From assembly GCA_902623545.1 (NCBI GenBank), contig CACNUI010000001.1, positions 117,743-181,742 of the forward strand: 64,000 nt of DNA, in the 5' to 3' direction. The DNA comes from an uncultured Alphaproteobacteria bacterium (GTDB lineage Bacteria > Pseudomonadota > Alphaproteobacteria > HIMB59 > GCA-002718135). The position numbers were made by a program, and so were the translations under genes. Positions 1 through 9,712 of this stretch are shown here, in pieces. The notes under the pieces are model-generated. The model worked only from the letters and a program-made list of their open reading frames with translations, did no database searches and was not told the origin of the DNA. Position 1 is the stretch's first letter. The number at the start of each line of letters is the position of its first letter.

Positions 1-49
1 TTTCTAAATTTGAAGTCAATGAATTAAAAAATATTACTAATGCTTTAAA

Positions 50-793
50 ATGAGTATTTGGGGAAGAGTAATAGGTGGTGCGGCTGGTTTTGCATTAGGT
101 GGGCCTATTGGTGCAATACTTGGCGTCATGGCAGGAGGTGCATTTGATAGGAGATCTAGAGCTCGTACTAGTTTTAATTTTAATCGAATAAATACTGATC
201 AAAAACAACAAATTTTTACATTAAGTTTTATTATACTTTCAGCTAAATTAGCAAAATCCGATGGTCAGGTAACTGAAGACGAAATAAGAGCTTTTAAAGA
301 TAAATTTAAGGTACCAAAATCAGAGATTTCAAAAGTTTCTAAAATTTTTAATGAAGCTAAAAAAGATACTTATGGTTACAAGCAAATAGCGAACCAAGTA
401 GGAGAATTATTTTCTTCTAATAAAGTATTATTAGAAGAATTGTTAAATAATTTATTTTATATAGCAGCTTCCGATGGCAATATTTCAATAAGTGAAGTTG
501 ATTTACTTAAATCAATTTCAAAATCTTTTAAATTCTCTGAAAAGGATTTTCAAAGAATATTTCAAGCTAATTTAAAAAATACTGAATCAGATCCTTATAA
601 AGTTCTTGGTGTAAATAGATCCAGTAGTGACTCAGAAATAAGAAAAAAATGGATAAAATTAAATAAAGAACATCATCCAGATAATTTGATTGCTAAGGGT
701 ATGCCAAAAGAATTTATTAGACAATCTAATAAGGAATTAGCAGCAATAAATATTGCATATGATAAAATAAAAGAAATTAGAGGAATTTCTTGA
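50..793 (+). CDS. TerB/DnaJ-domain protein (DjlA-like co-chaperone)
   Basis: Gly-rich N-terminal segment, TerB-like helical domain, C-terminal J-domain (DPYKVLGV...HPDN). Stop overlaps the next start. Confidence 0.8.
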   Translation: MSIWGRVIGGAAGFALGGPIGAILGVMAGGAFDRRSRARTSFNFNRINTDQKQQIFTLSFIILSAKLAKSDGQVTEDEIRAFKDKFKVPKSEISKVSKIFNEAKKDTYGYKQIANQVGELFSSNKVLLEELLNNLFYIAASDGNISISEVDLLKSISKSFKFSEKDFQRIFQANLKNTESDPYKVLGVNRSSSDSEIRKKWIKLNKEHHPDNLIAKGMPKEFIRQSNKELAAINIAYDKIKEIRGIS

Positions 794-1761
794 TACCAAA
801 AGATTTATCTTTCAATAATATTAATAAAATTTACAAAAAAATTAGACCATTTATTAACAATACTCCTATTTTAAAATGCACTGATGATATAAATAAATAT
901 TTTTCTACTAATTTATATTTTAAATGTGAATTTTTACAAAAATCTGGCTCATTTAAAGCAAGAGGGGCAATTAATAATATAATTTCTCAAGATCAAAATA
1001 AATTTAATAAAGGAATTACAGCAGTTAGTGCTGGAAATCATGCAATTGCTGCTTCATTTGTAGCTAATCAATTTAAATTAAAAAATAAAATTTTCTTATA
1101 TCAAAGTGCTAATAAATATAGAGTTCAAACTTGTAAAAATTATGGTGCTAACATTATCTTGACAAACCCAAAACAAGCTTTTCTTGATGCTGAAAATGCT
1201 AAAAATGAAGGTTACTATTTTATTCACCCTTTTGATGGCCCATTGACTTTACAAGGTAGTGCTACCTTGGGATTAGAAATAGTAGAATATCTAAAATCAA
1301 TTAATACCAAAATTGACAATTTATTAATTTCAGTTGGAGGAGGAGGATTAATAAGTGGTGTTTCGTCGTATGTAAAACAATTTTATCCTAAGATTAAAAT
1401 TATTGGTGTTGAGCCTGAAAATGCTAATGGTTTAAATCAAAGTTTTAGAGCTAACAAACCATTAAATAATATTAATGTGAATAGTATTGCTGACAGCCTT
1501 TCAGCACCTTTACATATGCAATATTCTTTTGATGTAGCAAAAGAAGTAATTGATGAAATGGTCACTGTTTCTGATGATCAAATGAAAGAATTTATGATTT
1601 TTTGTTATAAAAAATTTAAGTTATTTCTCGAACCCGCATGTGTTGCTGGACTTGCTGCTTTAAAATATAAAATCAATAATAAGCTTATTGGCAAAAATAC
1701 AATGGTAATATTGTGTGGCTCAAATATTGATAAAAAAACTTGGTTAGATATAACTAATTAA
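790..1761 (+). CDS. Threonine/serine dehydratase-like PLP enzyme (fold type II)
   Basis: SGSFKARGA Lys motif and SVGGGGLISG motif; TTG start overlapping the preceding stop. Confidence 0.8.
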   Translation: MIPKDLSFNNINKIYKKIRPFINNTPILKCTDDINKYFSTNLYFKCEFLQKSGSFKARGAINNIISQDQNKFNKGITAVSAGNHAIAASFVANQFKLKNKIFLYQSANKYRVQTCKNYGANIILTNPKQAFLDAENAKNEGYYFIHPFDGPLTLQGSATLGLEIVEYLKSINTKIDNLLISVGGGGLISGVSSYVKQFYPKIKIIGVEPENANGLNQSFRANKPLNNINVNSIADSLSAPLHMQYSFDVAKEVIDEMVTVSDDQMKEFMIFCYKKFKLFLEPACVAGLAALKYKINNKLIGKNTMVILCGSNIDKKTWLDITN

Positions 1762-2912
1762 TCTGGAAAATATAAAATACCACCACTTAAATTTTTTTTA
1801 ACACCTGTAGTATTTTTATTACTTATGTCTAAATTTTTAAATGATCTCATGCCGATATATGCAAACATTTGAGCTTCTACTAAATCACCATTTATTTTAT
1901 ATTTATCAATAAGATCAATCTTTTTATTCAGTTTATTCACTAATATTTCTTTGAGTAATTTATTTTTTCTTCCTCCTCCAGTAAGTAAAATTTTTTCAAT
2001 CTTAAATTTTTTATTTTTTAATAACTCTTTAAATCCAATATAAGTCATGTAGTTAGCAGTTATTAGCGCATCATATTTGTTCAATTTTATTAGCTTATTA
2101 AAATAATTTCTAAAATAATTTCTATCTAATGATTTTGGGAACTTTTTCTTAAAGAATTTATCTTTTTTGAATTTTTCGATTAATTTATTATCAATTTTTC
2201 CTTTTCTTGCATAATTTCCATCATTATCAAATTTTTTTTTAAAAAAATAATTGCAAAGATCATCACTTAAGCAATTTGCAGGCCCTATATCCGATGATAA
2301 TAATGTTCTTGAAACTACAGTTGAAAAATTTGCTATACCTCCAAGATTTACTATAATCACTTTTTCTTTAAATTTTTGTATTAAATACTTATGATAATAT
2401 GATCCAATTGGCGCTCCCTGACCGCCATTTTTAATATCATTATCTCTTAAATTACTTATAGTTTTAATTTTAAGATTTTTTGCAATTTTGTTACCATTTC
2501 CTAATTGTATAGATATTTTATTTGAAGGGTCGTGGTAAACAGTCTGCCCACTAATTGATATTAAATCGATATTTTTTTTATTAATTTTCTTTTGTTTCAG
2601 AAATAAAATTATTTTTTTTTCTAAAATATCTGTAACGAAATTATCTTTTTTTAAAAAATATTCTTTAATTTTATAATTAGTTTTTGGTTTATTTATTATT
2701 AGATTGTTTATTGTATTTTGATAATTTTTATCAAATTTATATGATTTTTCACATTTAATTTTAACAAAGTTAGTCCCATTAGTATTAATCAAACTGATAT
2801 CAATGCCATCCATTGATGTGCCTGTCATAACTCCTAAGACATTTAGTTTTGAATTTTTACTCATTTCATTCAAATTTAATTTTTCACATTTTATTAACAA
2901 AGATATCAACAA
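1758..2912 (-). CDS. anmK: Anhydro-N-acetylmuramic acid kinase (true start probably ~2864, MSKNSKLNVLGVMTGTSMDG)
   Basis: GVMTGTSMDGID, VNLGGIANFS and LLTGGGRKN motifs. Confidence 0.9.
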   Translation of the reverse strand: MLISLLIKCEKLNLNEMSKNSKLNVLGVMTGTSMDGIDISLINTNGTNFVKIKCEKSYKFDKNYQNTINNLIINKPKTNYKIKEYFLKKDNFVTDILEKKIILFLKQKKINKKNIDLISISGQTVYHDPSNKISIQLGNGNKIAKNLKIKTISNLRDNDIKNGGQGAPIGSYYHKYLIQKFKEKVIIVNLGGIANFSTVVSRTLLSSDIGPANCLSDDLCNYFFKKKFDNDGNYARKGKIDNKLIEKFKKDKFFKKKFPKSLDRNYFRNYFNKLIKLNKYDALITANYMTYIGFKELLKNKKFKIEKILLTGGGRKNKLLKEILVNKLNKKIDLIDKYKINGDLVEAQMFAYIGMRSFKNLDISNKNTTGVKKNLSGGILYFPD

Positions 2913-2984
2913 AAAAAGATTAATTACTTTAAAAAATACATTTTTTTATTGATTGATAAATAACAAAAAGATATTTTATTCTTA

Positions 2985-3100
2985 ATTATTACACGCAAAG
3001 GTAATAATCAATTTAATAAAAGGAAACGATTATTAAATTGTATCGGGAGGAAATGCACGATACACAAAAAGGATCTAGCTTGCTGGGTCCTTTTTTTTTT
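2985..3100 (+). ncRNA. Candidate structured small RNA or leader/attenuator: two stem-loops plus Rho-independent terminator
   Basis: Perfect 11-bp stem CAATTTAATAA(3009-3019)/TTATTAAATTG(3030-3040), loop AAGGAAACGA; 6-bp stem GTATCG(3040-3045)/CGATAC(3058-3063), loop GGAGGAAATGCA; GGATC...GGTCC hairpin followed by T10 (3091-3100). Confidence 0.6.
3066..3100 (+). terminator. Rho-independent terminator
   Basis: AAAAAGGATCTAGCTTGCTGGGTCCTTTTTTTTTT hairpin with T-tract. Confidence 0.75.
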
Positions 3101-3145
3101 GTTTTATGGACAAATTTAATAAATGAAAGTATCAGGCATTTCATA

Positions 3146-3718
3146 ATGATAATAAATTATGAAAGAATCTTAGATATTATTTTAGATGATCTTATCCCAT
3201 TAACAAAAATTTCAATAAATCAGGGAAATAAAATATTTGGTGGATTTATTGTTAAAAAATCTGACCTAAGCCTTGTTTGTTTAGGCACAAACCAGGAAAT
3301 CAAAAATCCTTTATTTCATGGAGAAATTTCAACTCTTTTTAATTTATTTGAGAAAAAACTATTTAATACAAAAGATTATTACTTCATAAGCACACATCAG
3401 CCTTGTTCTATGTGTTTATCAGCTATAACCTGGGCTGGATTTGACAATTTTTACTATTTTTTTTCCTATACTGACACAAAAAAAGGTTTTCATATCCCTC
3501 ACGATCTTAAAATTTTGACAGAGGTTTTTAAGATCAAAGACGGTGAATACAATATTAATAATGATTATTGGGAGAGTTACTCAATTTTATCTGAAATCAA
3601 AAGATTAGGCATAGAGGGCTCATTAGCCGATAAAATTTATAAGATTAAAGAAGAGTACCAAAAAATGTCAGAAATTTATCAAAAATCAAAAATTGATAAT
3701 AAAATTCCTCTAAATTAA
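3146..3718 (+). CDS. Nucleoside/cytidine deaminase-superfamily protein (ORF-track start 3038 likely too far upstream)
   Basis: HGEIS and PCSMC zinc-binding motifs. The ORF from 3038 would translate the terminator hairpin; MIINYERI at 3146 is more plausible. Confidence 0.65.
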   Translation: MIINYERILDIILDDLIPLTKISINQGNKIFGGFIVKKSDLSLVCLGTNQEIKNPLFHGEISTLFNLFEKKLFNTKDYYFISTHQPCSMCLSAITWAGFDNFYYFFSYTDTKKGFHIPHDLKILTEVFKIKDGEYNINNDYWESYSILSEIKRLGIEGSLADKIYKIKEEYQKMSEIYQKSKIDNKIPLN

Positions 3719-3750
3719 TTGTTAAATTATAAAAATAAGTATACTAATAA

Positions 3751-3897
3751 TTAACGGGAGATACTGAAATTTCAGAGCCGAAGGAGCAACGACCCGGAAA
3801 CTCTCAGGCACAATGGACCGTTAAAAAAAAACTCTGGAAAAGAGCACCTAGCTCTACCGAAGGTGAAAAGCTCTCAGGTAAAAAGACAGAGGGGTAG
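3751..3897 (+). promoter_or_regulatory. Tandem glycine riboswitch (two aptamers) upstream of gcvT
   Basis: Aptamer 1: ttaacggGAGA...CAGAGCCGAAGGAGCAA...ACTCTCAGGCACAATGGACCGttaa (~3751-3824). Aptamer 2: CTCTGGAAAAGAGCACC...ACCGAAGGTGAAAA-GCTCTCAGGTAAAAAGACAGAGGGG (~3829-3895). Confidence 0.95.
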
Positions 3898-3911
3898 CTT
3901 GGAGATTTTAT

Positions 3912-5036
3912 TTGAATCAGTTACCATTAGATATTCCACTAAAAAATTTTCATCAAAATAATGGTGCAAAAATATTGCCTTTTGCAGGTTTTAATATGCC
4001 TATAAATTATAAAACTGGAATAATTAATGAACACAAAAATGTTAGAAATCATTCTGGTATTTTTGATGTTAGTCATATGGGGCAAATTTTAATTCAAAAT
4101 AATGAATCTTATTTATATAAATTAGAAAAATATATTCCATTACAATTAAAAAAATTAATTAAAAACAGATCACATTATTCATTTTTGCTCAATAAAGATG
4201 GTGGTGTTATTGATGATCTAATAGTTTCAAATATTGATATTAAAGATAAGTCATATTTATATGTTGTTTACAATGCATCTAGAAAAAAAGAAGACGAAGA
4301 AATTTTTATTTCTTGTGCTCCTAATGCTGAAAAAATTTATAATAAAAATTGTTTATTAGCGATCCAAGGGCCTGACTCTATTAATGTATTAAAATATATT
4401 ATTGATATTCCAAATAATATGAGTTTTTTTGATATTTTAATAAGTAAATATAATAACAATGAAATAATAGTAAGTAGATCAGGTTATACTGGTGAAGATG
4501 GTTTTGAACTTTCTATTCCAAACGAATGTGCAGAAAATTTAATTACTGATTTACTTAAAAATGAAAATACAATGCTTTGTGGTTTAGGTTCTAGAGATTC
4601 ATTAAGACTCGAGGCTGGATTAAGTTTATATGGTCATGAATTAAATGAAAATATCACACCAATAGAAGCTGGTTTAACATGGGCTTTAGATAAAGAAAGA
4701 TTAGAAGATGAAAATTTAAATGGAAATGAAGTTTTATCCGATCAATTAAAAAATAAAATATCTAATAAAAAAATAGGTTTAATTTCTACCAGTAAATCAA
4801 TGCTAAGAGATGGAATGACATTATTCGATAATAATAATAATGAAATTGGCAAAATTACAAGTGGATGTTTTTCTCCCAATCTAAACAAATCTATCGCTAT
4901 TGGATATATAAAGTCTGAATACAATTCTGACAGTTCAATTTTTTGTGAAATTAGAAAAAAATTAGAATTAGTAAAAATTAATAATCTACCTTTTGTAAAA
5001 AAAAATTATAAAAAAAATGGGAGCATATATGAGTGA
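3912..5036 (+). CDS. gcvT: Aminomethyltransferase (glycine cleavage T protein)
   Basis: GIFDVSHMGQI, RSGYTGEDGFE, LRLEAGLSLYGHEL; next to riboswitch and gcvH/P; TTG start. Confidence 0.95.
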   Translation: MNQLPLDIPLKNFHQNNGAKILPFAGFNMPINYKTGIINEHKNVRNHSGIFDVSHMGQILIQNNESYLYKLEKYIPLQLKKLIKNRSHYSFLLNKDGGVIDDLIVSNIDIKDKSYLYVVYNASRKKEDEEIFISCAPNAEKIYNKNCLLAIQGPDSINVLKYIIDIPNNMSFFDILISKYNNNEIIVSRSGYTGEDGFELSIPNECAENLITDLLKNENTMLCGLGSRDSLRLEAGLSLYGHELNENITPIEAGLTWALDKERLEDENLNGNEVLSDQLKNKISNKKIGLISTSKSMLRDGMTLFDNNNNEIGKITSGCFSPNLNKSIAIGYIKSEYNSDSSIFCEIRKKLELVKINNLPFVKKNYKKNGSIYE

Positions 5037-5400
5037 AAAAAAATACACAAAAGATCATGAATGGGTTTCAATTGAAAATGAAATTGCTACAATTGGTATT
5101 AGCAATCATGCTCAAGAATCTCTTGGTGATATTGTATTTATTGAATTACCTTCAGTTGGAAATTTGGTAAAAGCAAAAGATGAAATATGCGTCGTTGAAT
5201 CTGTAAAAGCGGCTTCTGATATTTATGCTCCAATAGATGGTGAAATAGTTGAAGTTAATAATAATCTAGAAAATGACGCTGCTATTATTAATCAAGATGC
5301 AGAAAATGAGGGATGGATTTTTAAAATGAAAATTTCTGATTCAAATCAATATTCTGATCTTATGTCAGAAGATGAGTATAAACAATTTTTGGAACAATAG
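5017..5400 (+). CDS. gcvH: Glycine cleavage system H protein (start probably 5029, MSEKKYTKDHEW)
   Basis: YTKDHEWVSIE and lipoyl-Lys motif VESVKAASD. Confidence 0.95.
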   Translation: MGAYMSEKKYTKDHEWVSIENEIATIGISNHAQESLGDIVFIELPSVGNLVKAKDEICVVESVKAASDIYAPIDGEIVEVNNNLENDAAIINQDAENEGWIFKMKISDSNQYSDLMSEDEYKQFLEQ

Positions 5401-8253
5401 ATGATTGAAATAGATAAATTTGTTAGCAGACATATAGGACCTAGAAATGAAGATATTGTAGAAATGCTCAAATTAATAAATTGCTCTTCTTTAGATGAAT
5501 TAATTGAAAAAACTGTACCTAATCATATCATTTTTAAAGAAAAACTTAAATTTAGACCTGGTATGTCTGAGGAATTTAATAAAATTAATACTCAACTTTT
5601 ATCTTTAAAAAATAATTTCAAAAAAACTTATATCGGAATGGGTTATTATAATACTATTACTCCTAGCGTTATTTTAAGAAATATTCTTGAAAATCCAGGA
5701 TGGTATACTGCTTACACACCTTATCAACCAGAAGTAAGTCAGGGCAGGCTGGAAATGTTAATGAATTTTCAACAAATGATAATTGATTTGACTGGAATGG
5801 ATATTGCAAATGCATCTTTACTTGATGAAAGTACTGCGGCAGCTGAGGCTATGATGATGGCTTTTAAAATTAAAAAAAATGCAAAGTTTACTTTTTGTGT
5901 TCAAAATAAATGCCATCCACAGACACTGTCTGTCTTAAAAACTAGAGCTAAGCCTCTAGGTATTAAAATTATTTTTGATAATCCAGATAATGATACATTT
6001 GGTTGTTTAATTCAAAATCCAGATACATACGGAGAAATTGCAAATCTTAATGATTTAATAAATATAAATAAATCTCACGATGCGTTATCAATTATAGCAG
6101 CTGATATAATGAGTTTGGTAATTATGAAATCACCAAAAGATTTTGGAGCTGATATAGTTGTTGGGAGTACACAAAGGTTTGGTGTTCCAATGGGTCTCGG
6201 AGGCCCTCACGCAGCATACTTTGCAACACTAGATGAATACAAAAGAATGATACCTGGAAGACTAATTGGCGTGTCGGTTGATCGTACAAATAAAAGATCT
6301 TATCGAATGGCCCTGCAAACGCGTGAGCAACACATTAGAAGGGAAAAAGCTACAAGTAATATATGTACTGCACAGGCTTTACTAGCAATTATGTCTGCTG
6401 CATATGCAATATATCATGGTCCAACTAGATTAAAAAATATTGCAGAGGACATTCACTATAAAACTAGATATCTAAAGAAATCATTAGAGATATTAAATTT
6501 TGAAGTAAAATCAAAAAATTATTTTGATACTTTACTAGTAAAAGATAATAAATCCAAATACTGGGTAAATAAATCTATACAGAATGGTATAAATTTTAGA
6601 CTTGTAAATGATGATCATTTTTCTATTTCTTTAGATGAAACTACATCATTACAAGATGTTGATAATTTAATTAAATTCTTTAATGAAAATAATAATGAAA
6701 TATATTCTGAAGAGATTGAAGGTAAAATTGAAGACTCAATTTTCAAAAGTGATTTACAAAGAAAAGATTTTATTTTAACTCATCCAGTATTTAATATCTA
6801 TCAATCTGAGACAGAAATGATGAGATATTTAAAAAAACTAGAAAATAAAGATGTTGCTTTAAATAGATCAATGATACCTCTTGGATCTTGCACGATGAAA
6901 TTAAATGCGGCATCCGAAATGCTTCCAATTACTTTACCAGGTTTTTCAAATGCACATCCATTCTTAGAGTCTCATCAACGTGAGGGATATAATGAAATGA
7001 TGAGTGAATTAATTTCTATGTTAAAAGATATTACCGGTTTTGATGCTGTTTCACTTCAACCTAATGCTGGAGCACAAGGTGAATTTGCTGGTTTATTGGC
7101 TATACAAAAATATCATGAAAAAAATTCAGATACTAAAAGAAATATTTGTATAATTCCAAAAAGTGCACATGGAACCAATCCAGCTAGTGCACAAATGTGT
7201 GGCATGGATATTTTAATCGTTAACTGTGATGACAAAGGTAATGTTGATTTAACTCACTTAGATAAAAAGATTGAAGAAGCAGGAGATAAATTATCTGCTT
7301 TAATGATTACATACCCATCAACGCACGGTGTATTTGAAGAAAGTATTGTTGAGATTTGTAAAAAAATTCATGATGCTGGTGGGCAAGTATATCTAGATGG
7401 TGCTAATTATAATGCAATGGTTGGTGTAGCTAAACCAGGTAAATTTGGGCCTGATGTTTGTCATATGAATTTACATAAGACATTTTGTATACCTCATGGA
7501 GGAGGTGGGCCTGGAGTTGGAGCTATAGGATTAAGAAAACATTTAGCAGATTTTGCTCCAGGTCATCCTATGTTTAAAAATGAAATAGGTTTAACTTCTC
7601 AAGAGGCAGTTTCTGCAGCTCCTTGGGGCAGCGCATCTATTTTACCCATTTCATATTCTTATATTTCTATGATGGGTGACGATGGATTAAAATTAGCAAC
7701 TCAAGTAGCAATTTTAAATGCTAACTATATTAAAGAAAGATTAAAAAATTATTACCCCATCTTATATACTGGTAAGAATGATATGGTAGCGCATGAATTT
7801 ATTATTGATATTAGGCCATTTAAACAAGAATTAAATATTTCAGACGAAGATATTGCTAAAAGACTAATTGATTATGGATTTCATGCACCTACAATGTCTT
7901 TTCCTGTTCCAGGAACTCTTATGATAGAACCTACTGAAAGTGAGTCAAAAGAGGAGCTTGATAGATTTTGTGAAGCAATGATTTCTATTTATAATGAAAT
8001 TAATATGATTAGAGATGGTAAATTTGATAAAGAAGATAATCCTATTAAAAATGCACCTCATACTATTGAAGAGGTATCTTCTGACAATTGGAATCATAAA
8101 TATTCTCGTAAAGAAGCTGCTTACCCTCATCCATATTTGATAGATAATAAATACTGGAGTCCAGTTAGTAGAATTGATAATGTATATGGTGATAGAAATT
8201 TATTTTGTGTTTGTCCTCCAATTTATGAATATAAGGAGGCTAAAACAGGATAA
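5401..8253 (+). CDS. gcvP: Glycine dehydrogenase (decarboxylating), single-chain P protein
   Basis: 950 aa; RHIGPR start, LHKTFCIPHGGGGPG PLP motif. Confidence 0.96.
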   Translation: MIEIDKFVSRHIGPRNEDIVEMLKLINCSSLDELIEKTVPNHIIFKEKLKFRPGMSEEFNKINTQLLSLKNNFKKTYIGMGYYNTITPSVILRNILENPGWYTAYTPYQPEVSQGRLEMLMNFQQMIIDLTGMDIANASLLDESTAAAEAMMMAFKIKKNAKFTFCVQNKCHPQTLSVLKTRAKPLGIKIIFDNPDNDTFGCLIQNPDTYGEIANLNDLININKSHDALSIIAADIMSLVIMKSPKDFGADIVVGSTQRFGVPMGLGGPHAAYFATLDEYKRMIPGRLIGVSVDRTNKRSYRMALQTREQHIRREKATSNICTAQALLAIMSAAYAIYHGPTRLKNIAEDIHYKTRYLKKSLEILNFEVKSKNYFDTLLVKDNKSKYWVNKSIQNGINFRLVNDDHFSISLDETTSLQDVDNLIKFFNENNNEIYSEEIEGKIEDSIFKSDLQRKDFILTHPVFNIYQSETEMMRYLKKLENKDVALNRSMIPLGSCTMKLNAASEMLPITLPGFSNAHPFLESHQREGYNEMMSELISMLKDITGFDAVSLQPNAGAQGEFAGLLAIQKYHEKNSDTKRNICIIPKSAHGTNPASAQMCGMDILIVNCDDKGNVDLTHLDKKIEEAGDKLSALMITYPSTHGVFEESIVEICKKIHDAGGQVYLDGANYNAMVGVAKPGKFGPDVCHMNLHKTFCIPHGGGGPGVGAIGLRKHLADFAPGHPMFKNEIGLTSQEAVSAAPWGSASILPISYSYISMMGDDGLKLATQVAILNANYIKERLKNYYPILYTGKNDMVAHEFIIDIRPFKQELNISDEDIAKRLIDYGFHAPTMSFPVPGTLMIEPTESESKEELDRFCEAMISIYNEINMIRDGKFDKEDNPIKNAPHTIEEVSSDNWNHKYSRKEAAYPHPYLIDNKYWSPVSRIDNVYGDRNLFCVCPPIYEYKEAKTG

Positions 8254-8296
8254 ATACTATTTATCAATAATTTAAAATATTTATTTAATAATAATT

Positions 8297-9325
8297 ATGA
8301 TTTATATCAATCTTATTTTAGTTTTTTTAGTTTTGGTCGCAATTCATGAATACGGTCATTATATAGTTGCGAGACTGTTTAAAGCTGAAGTTACAGACTT
8401 CTCAATAGGATTTGGCAAACCACTTTTAAAATATACAGATAAAAAAGGCACTACATGGAAATTATCTCCCATTCCATTAGGTGGATATGTAAAAATCAAA
8501 GGTCTTGATAATATATTTTCTCCTAACACTAAGAATGAAGAAGGATCCTTTCAATCTCTTACACTTCTTCAAAAGATATTAGTGCTTTTAGCAGGAAGTA
8601 TTTTTAATATTTTTAGTGCATGGCTTGCTTTATTTAGCATATTTTTCTTTTTCGGTATTGTTAGTTTAATGCCAATTATTGGATCAGTCAGTGAAAATTC
8701 ATCGGCTTTTGAAAATGATCTTAGAGAAGGTGATAGAATACTTGAAATAAATAATATTAGTATTGAAGAGTTTTCTGATATTCCAAAAGCAGTTGCAAAC
8801 AATCCTAATATTAATATTTTAATAGAAAGAAATAATCAGTTAATTGAAAAAAGCTTTGATCTAAAATTTAATGAAGAATTAAACAGATATATTATTGGAA
8901 TATCTTCTCCTCAAAACCCTATTATTGATAGGTATAATTTAATCGATTCAATTAAAAATTCTTCTTCATTCATACCCACATACTATGTGGCTTCTTTTGC
9001 TTTTCTTCAACAATCTTATAAAGAAAATACATTAGGAGATCAGTTAGCTGGACCTATTGGAATTGTAAAAAATGCTGATCAAATGATGCTTGATCAAGTA
9101 AGGGGTGTACTTTTTTTATTTATAATAATTTCTTTATTCGTAGGATTATTTAATTTGTTACCGATTCCACTTTTGGATGGAGGCCATATAATGTATTTTA
9201 TCATAAGAAGAATTTTTTCAAATTCACTTCCTGAGTTTGTCACAAGAGTTTATTTAGCTGTGGGGATAACAATAATATCTTTTCTCTTTATAGTTGTGAC
9301 TTACAACGATATTTTTTATAAATAA
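8297..9325 (+). CDS. rseP: RseP-like site-2 zinc metalloprotease (M50) with PDZ domain
   Basis: HEYGH near N-terminus; PDZ-like middle; LLPIPLLDGGH near C-terminus. Confidence 0.88.
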   Translation: MIYINLILVFLVLVAIHEYGHYIVARLFKAEVTDFSIGFGKPLLKYTDKKGTTWKLSPIPLGGYVKIKGLDNIFSPNTKNEEGSFQSLTLLQKILVLLAGSIFNIFSAWLALFSIFFFFGIVSLMPIIGSVSENSSAFENDLREGDRILEINNISIEEFSDIPKAVANNPNINILIERNNQLIEKSFDLKFNEELNRYIIGISSPQNPIIDRYNLIDSIKNSSSFIPTYYVASFAFLQQSYKENTLGDQLAGPIGIVKNADQMMLDQVRGVLFLFIIISLFVGLFNLLPIPLLDGGHIMYFIIRRIFSNSLPEFVTRVYLAVGITIISFLFIVVTYNDIFYK

Positions 9326-9331
9326 ATATTA

Positions 9332-9712
9332 TTGGGAGATAAAATGACAAATTTTGAAAAAGTAAAAGAATTTATGACAACTTTTGGTCAAGAAGTAAAA
9401 ACTAGTGCTGAATTTCCAGAAAATAAAATTGTTGAATTAAGAAAAAAATTGATTGATGAAGAATTTAATGAATTAAAAGATGCAATTAATGATAATGATA
9501 TCGTTGAAGTTGCTGATGCATTAACTGATATTTTAGTAGTAACATACGGAGCAGGTGCTGCTTTTGGTATAGATCTAGATAAATGTTTTAACGAAGTTCA
9601 TCGTAGTAATATGAGTAAACTTTCAGAGGAAGGTAAGCCAATTTATAATGAATTCGGTAAAGTGATGAAGGGTCCTAATTATTCACCTCCAGATTTGAAA
9701 AAAATAATTTAA
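9332..9712 (+). CDS. MazG/PRA-PH-like nucleotide pyrophosphohydrolase
   Basis: EEFNELKDAI...EVADALTDILVV all-alpha NTP-PPase pattern. Confidence 0.7.
   Translation: MGDKMTNFEKVKEFMTTFGQEVKTSAEFPENKIVELRKKLIDEEFNELKDAINDNDIVEVADALTDILVVTYGAGAAFGIDLDKCFNEVHRSNMSKLSEEGKPIYNEFGKVMKGPNYSPPDLKKII

Noticed and set aside
3038-3145. N-terminal 36 aa of the ORF-track deaminase (MYREEMHDTQKGSSLLGPFFFVLW)
   Set aside because: Runs through a hairpin and T10 terminator; the PFFFV peptide is just the terminator translated. Start at 3146 preferred.
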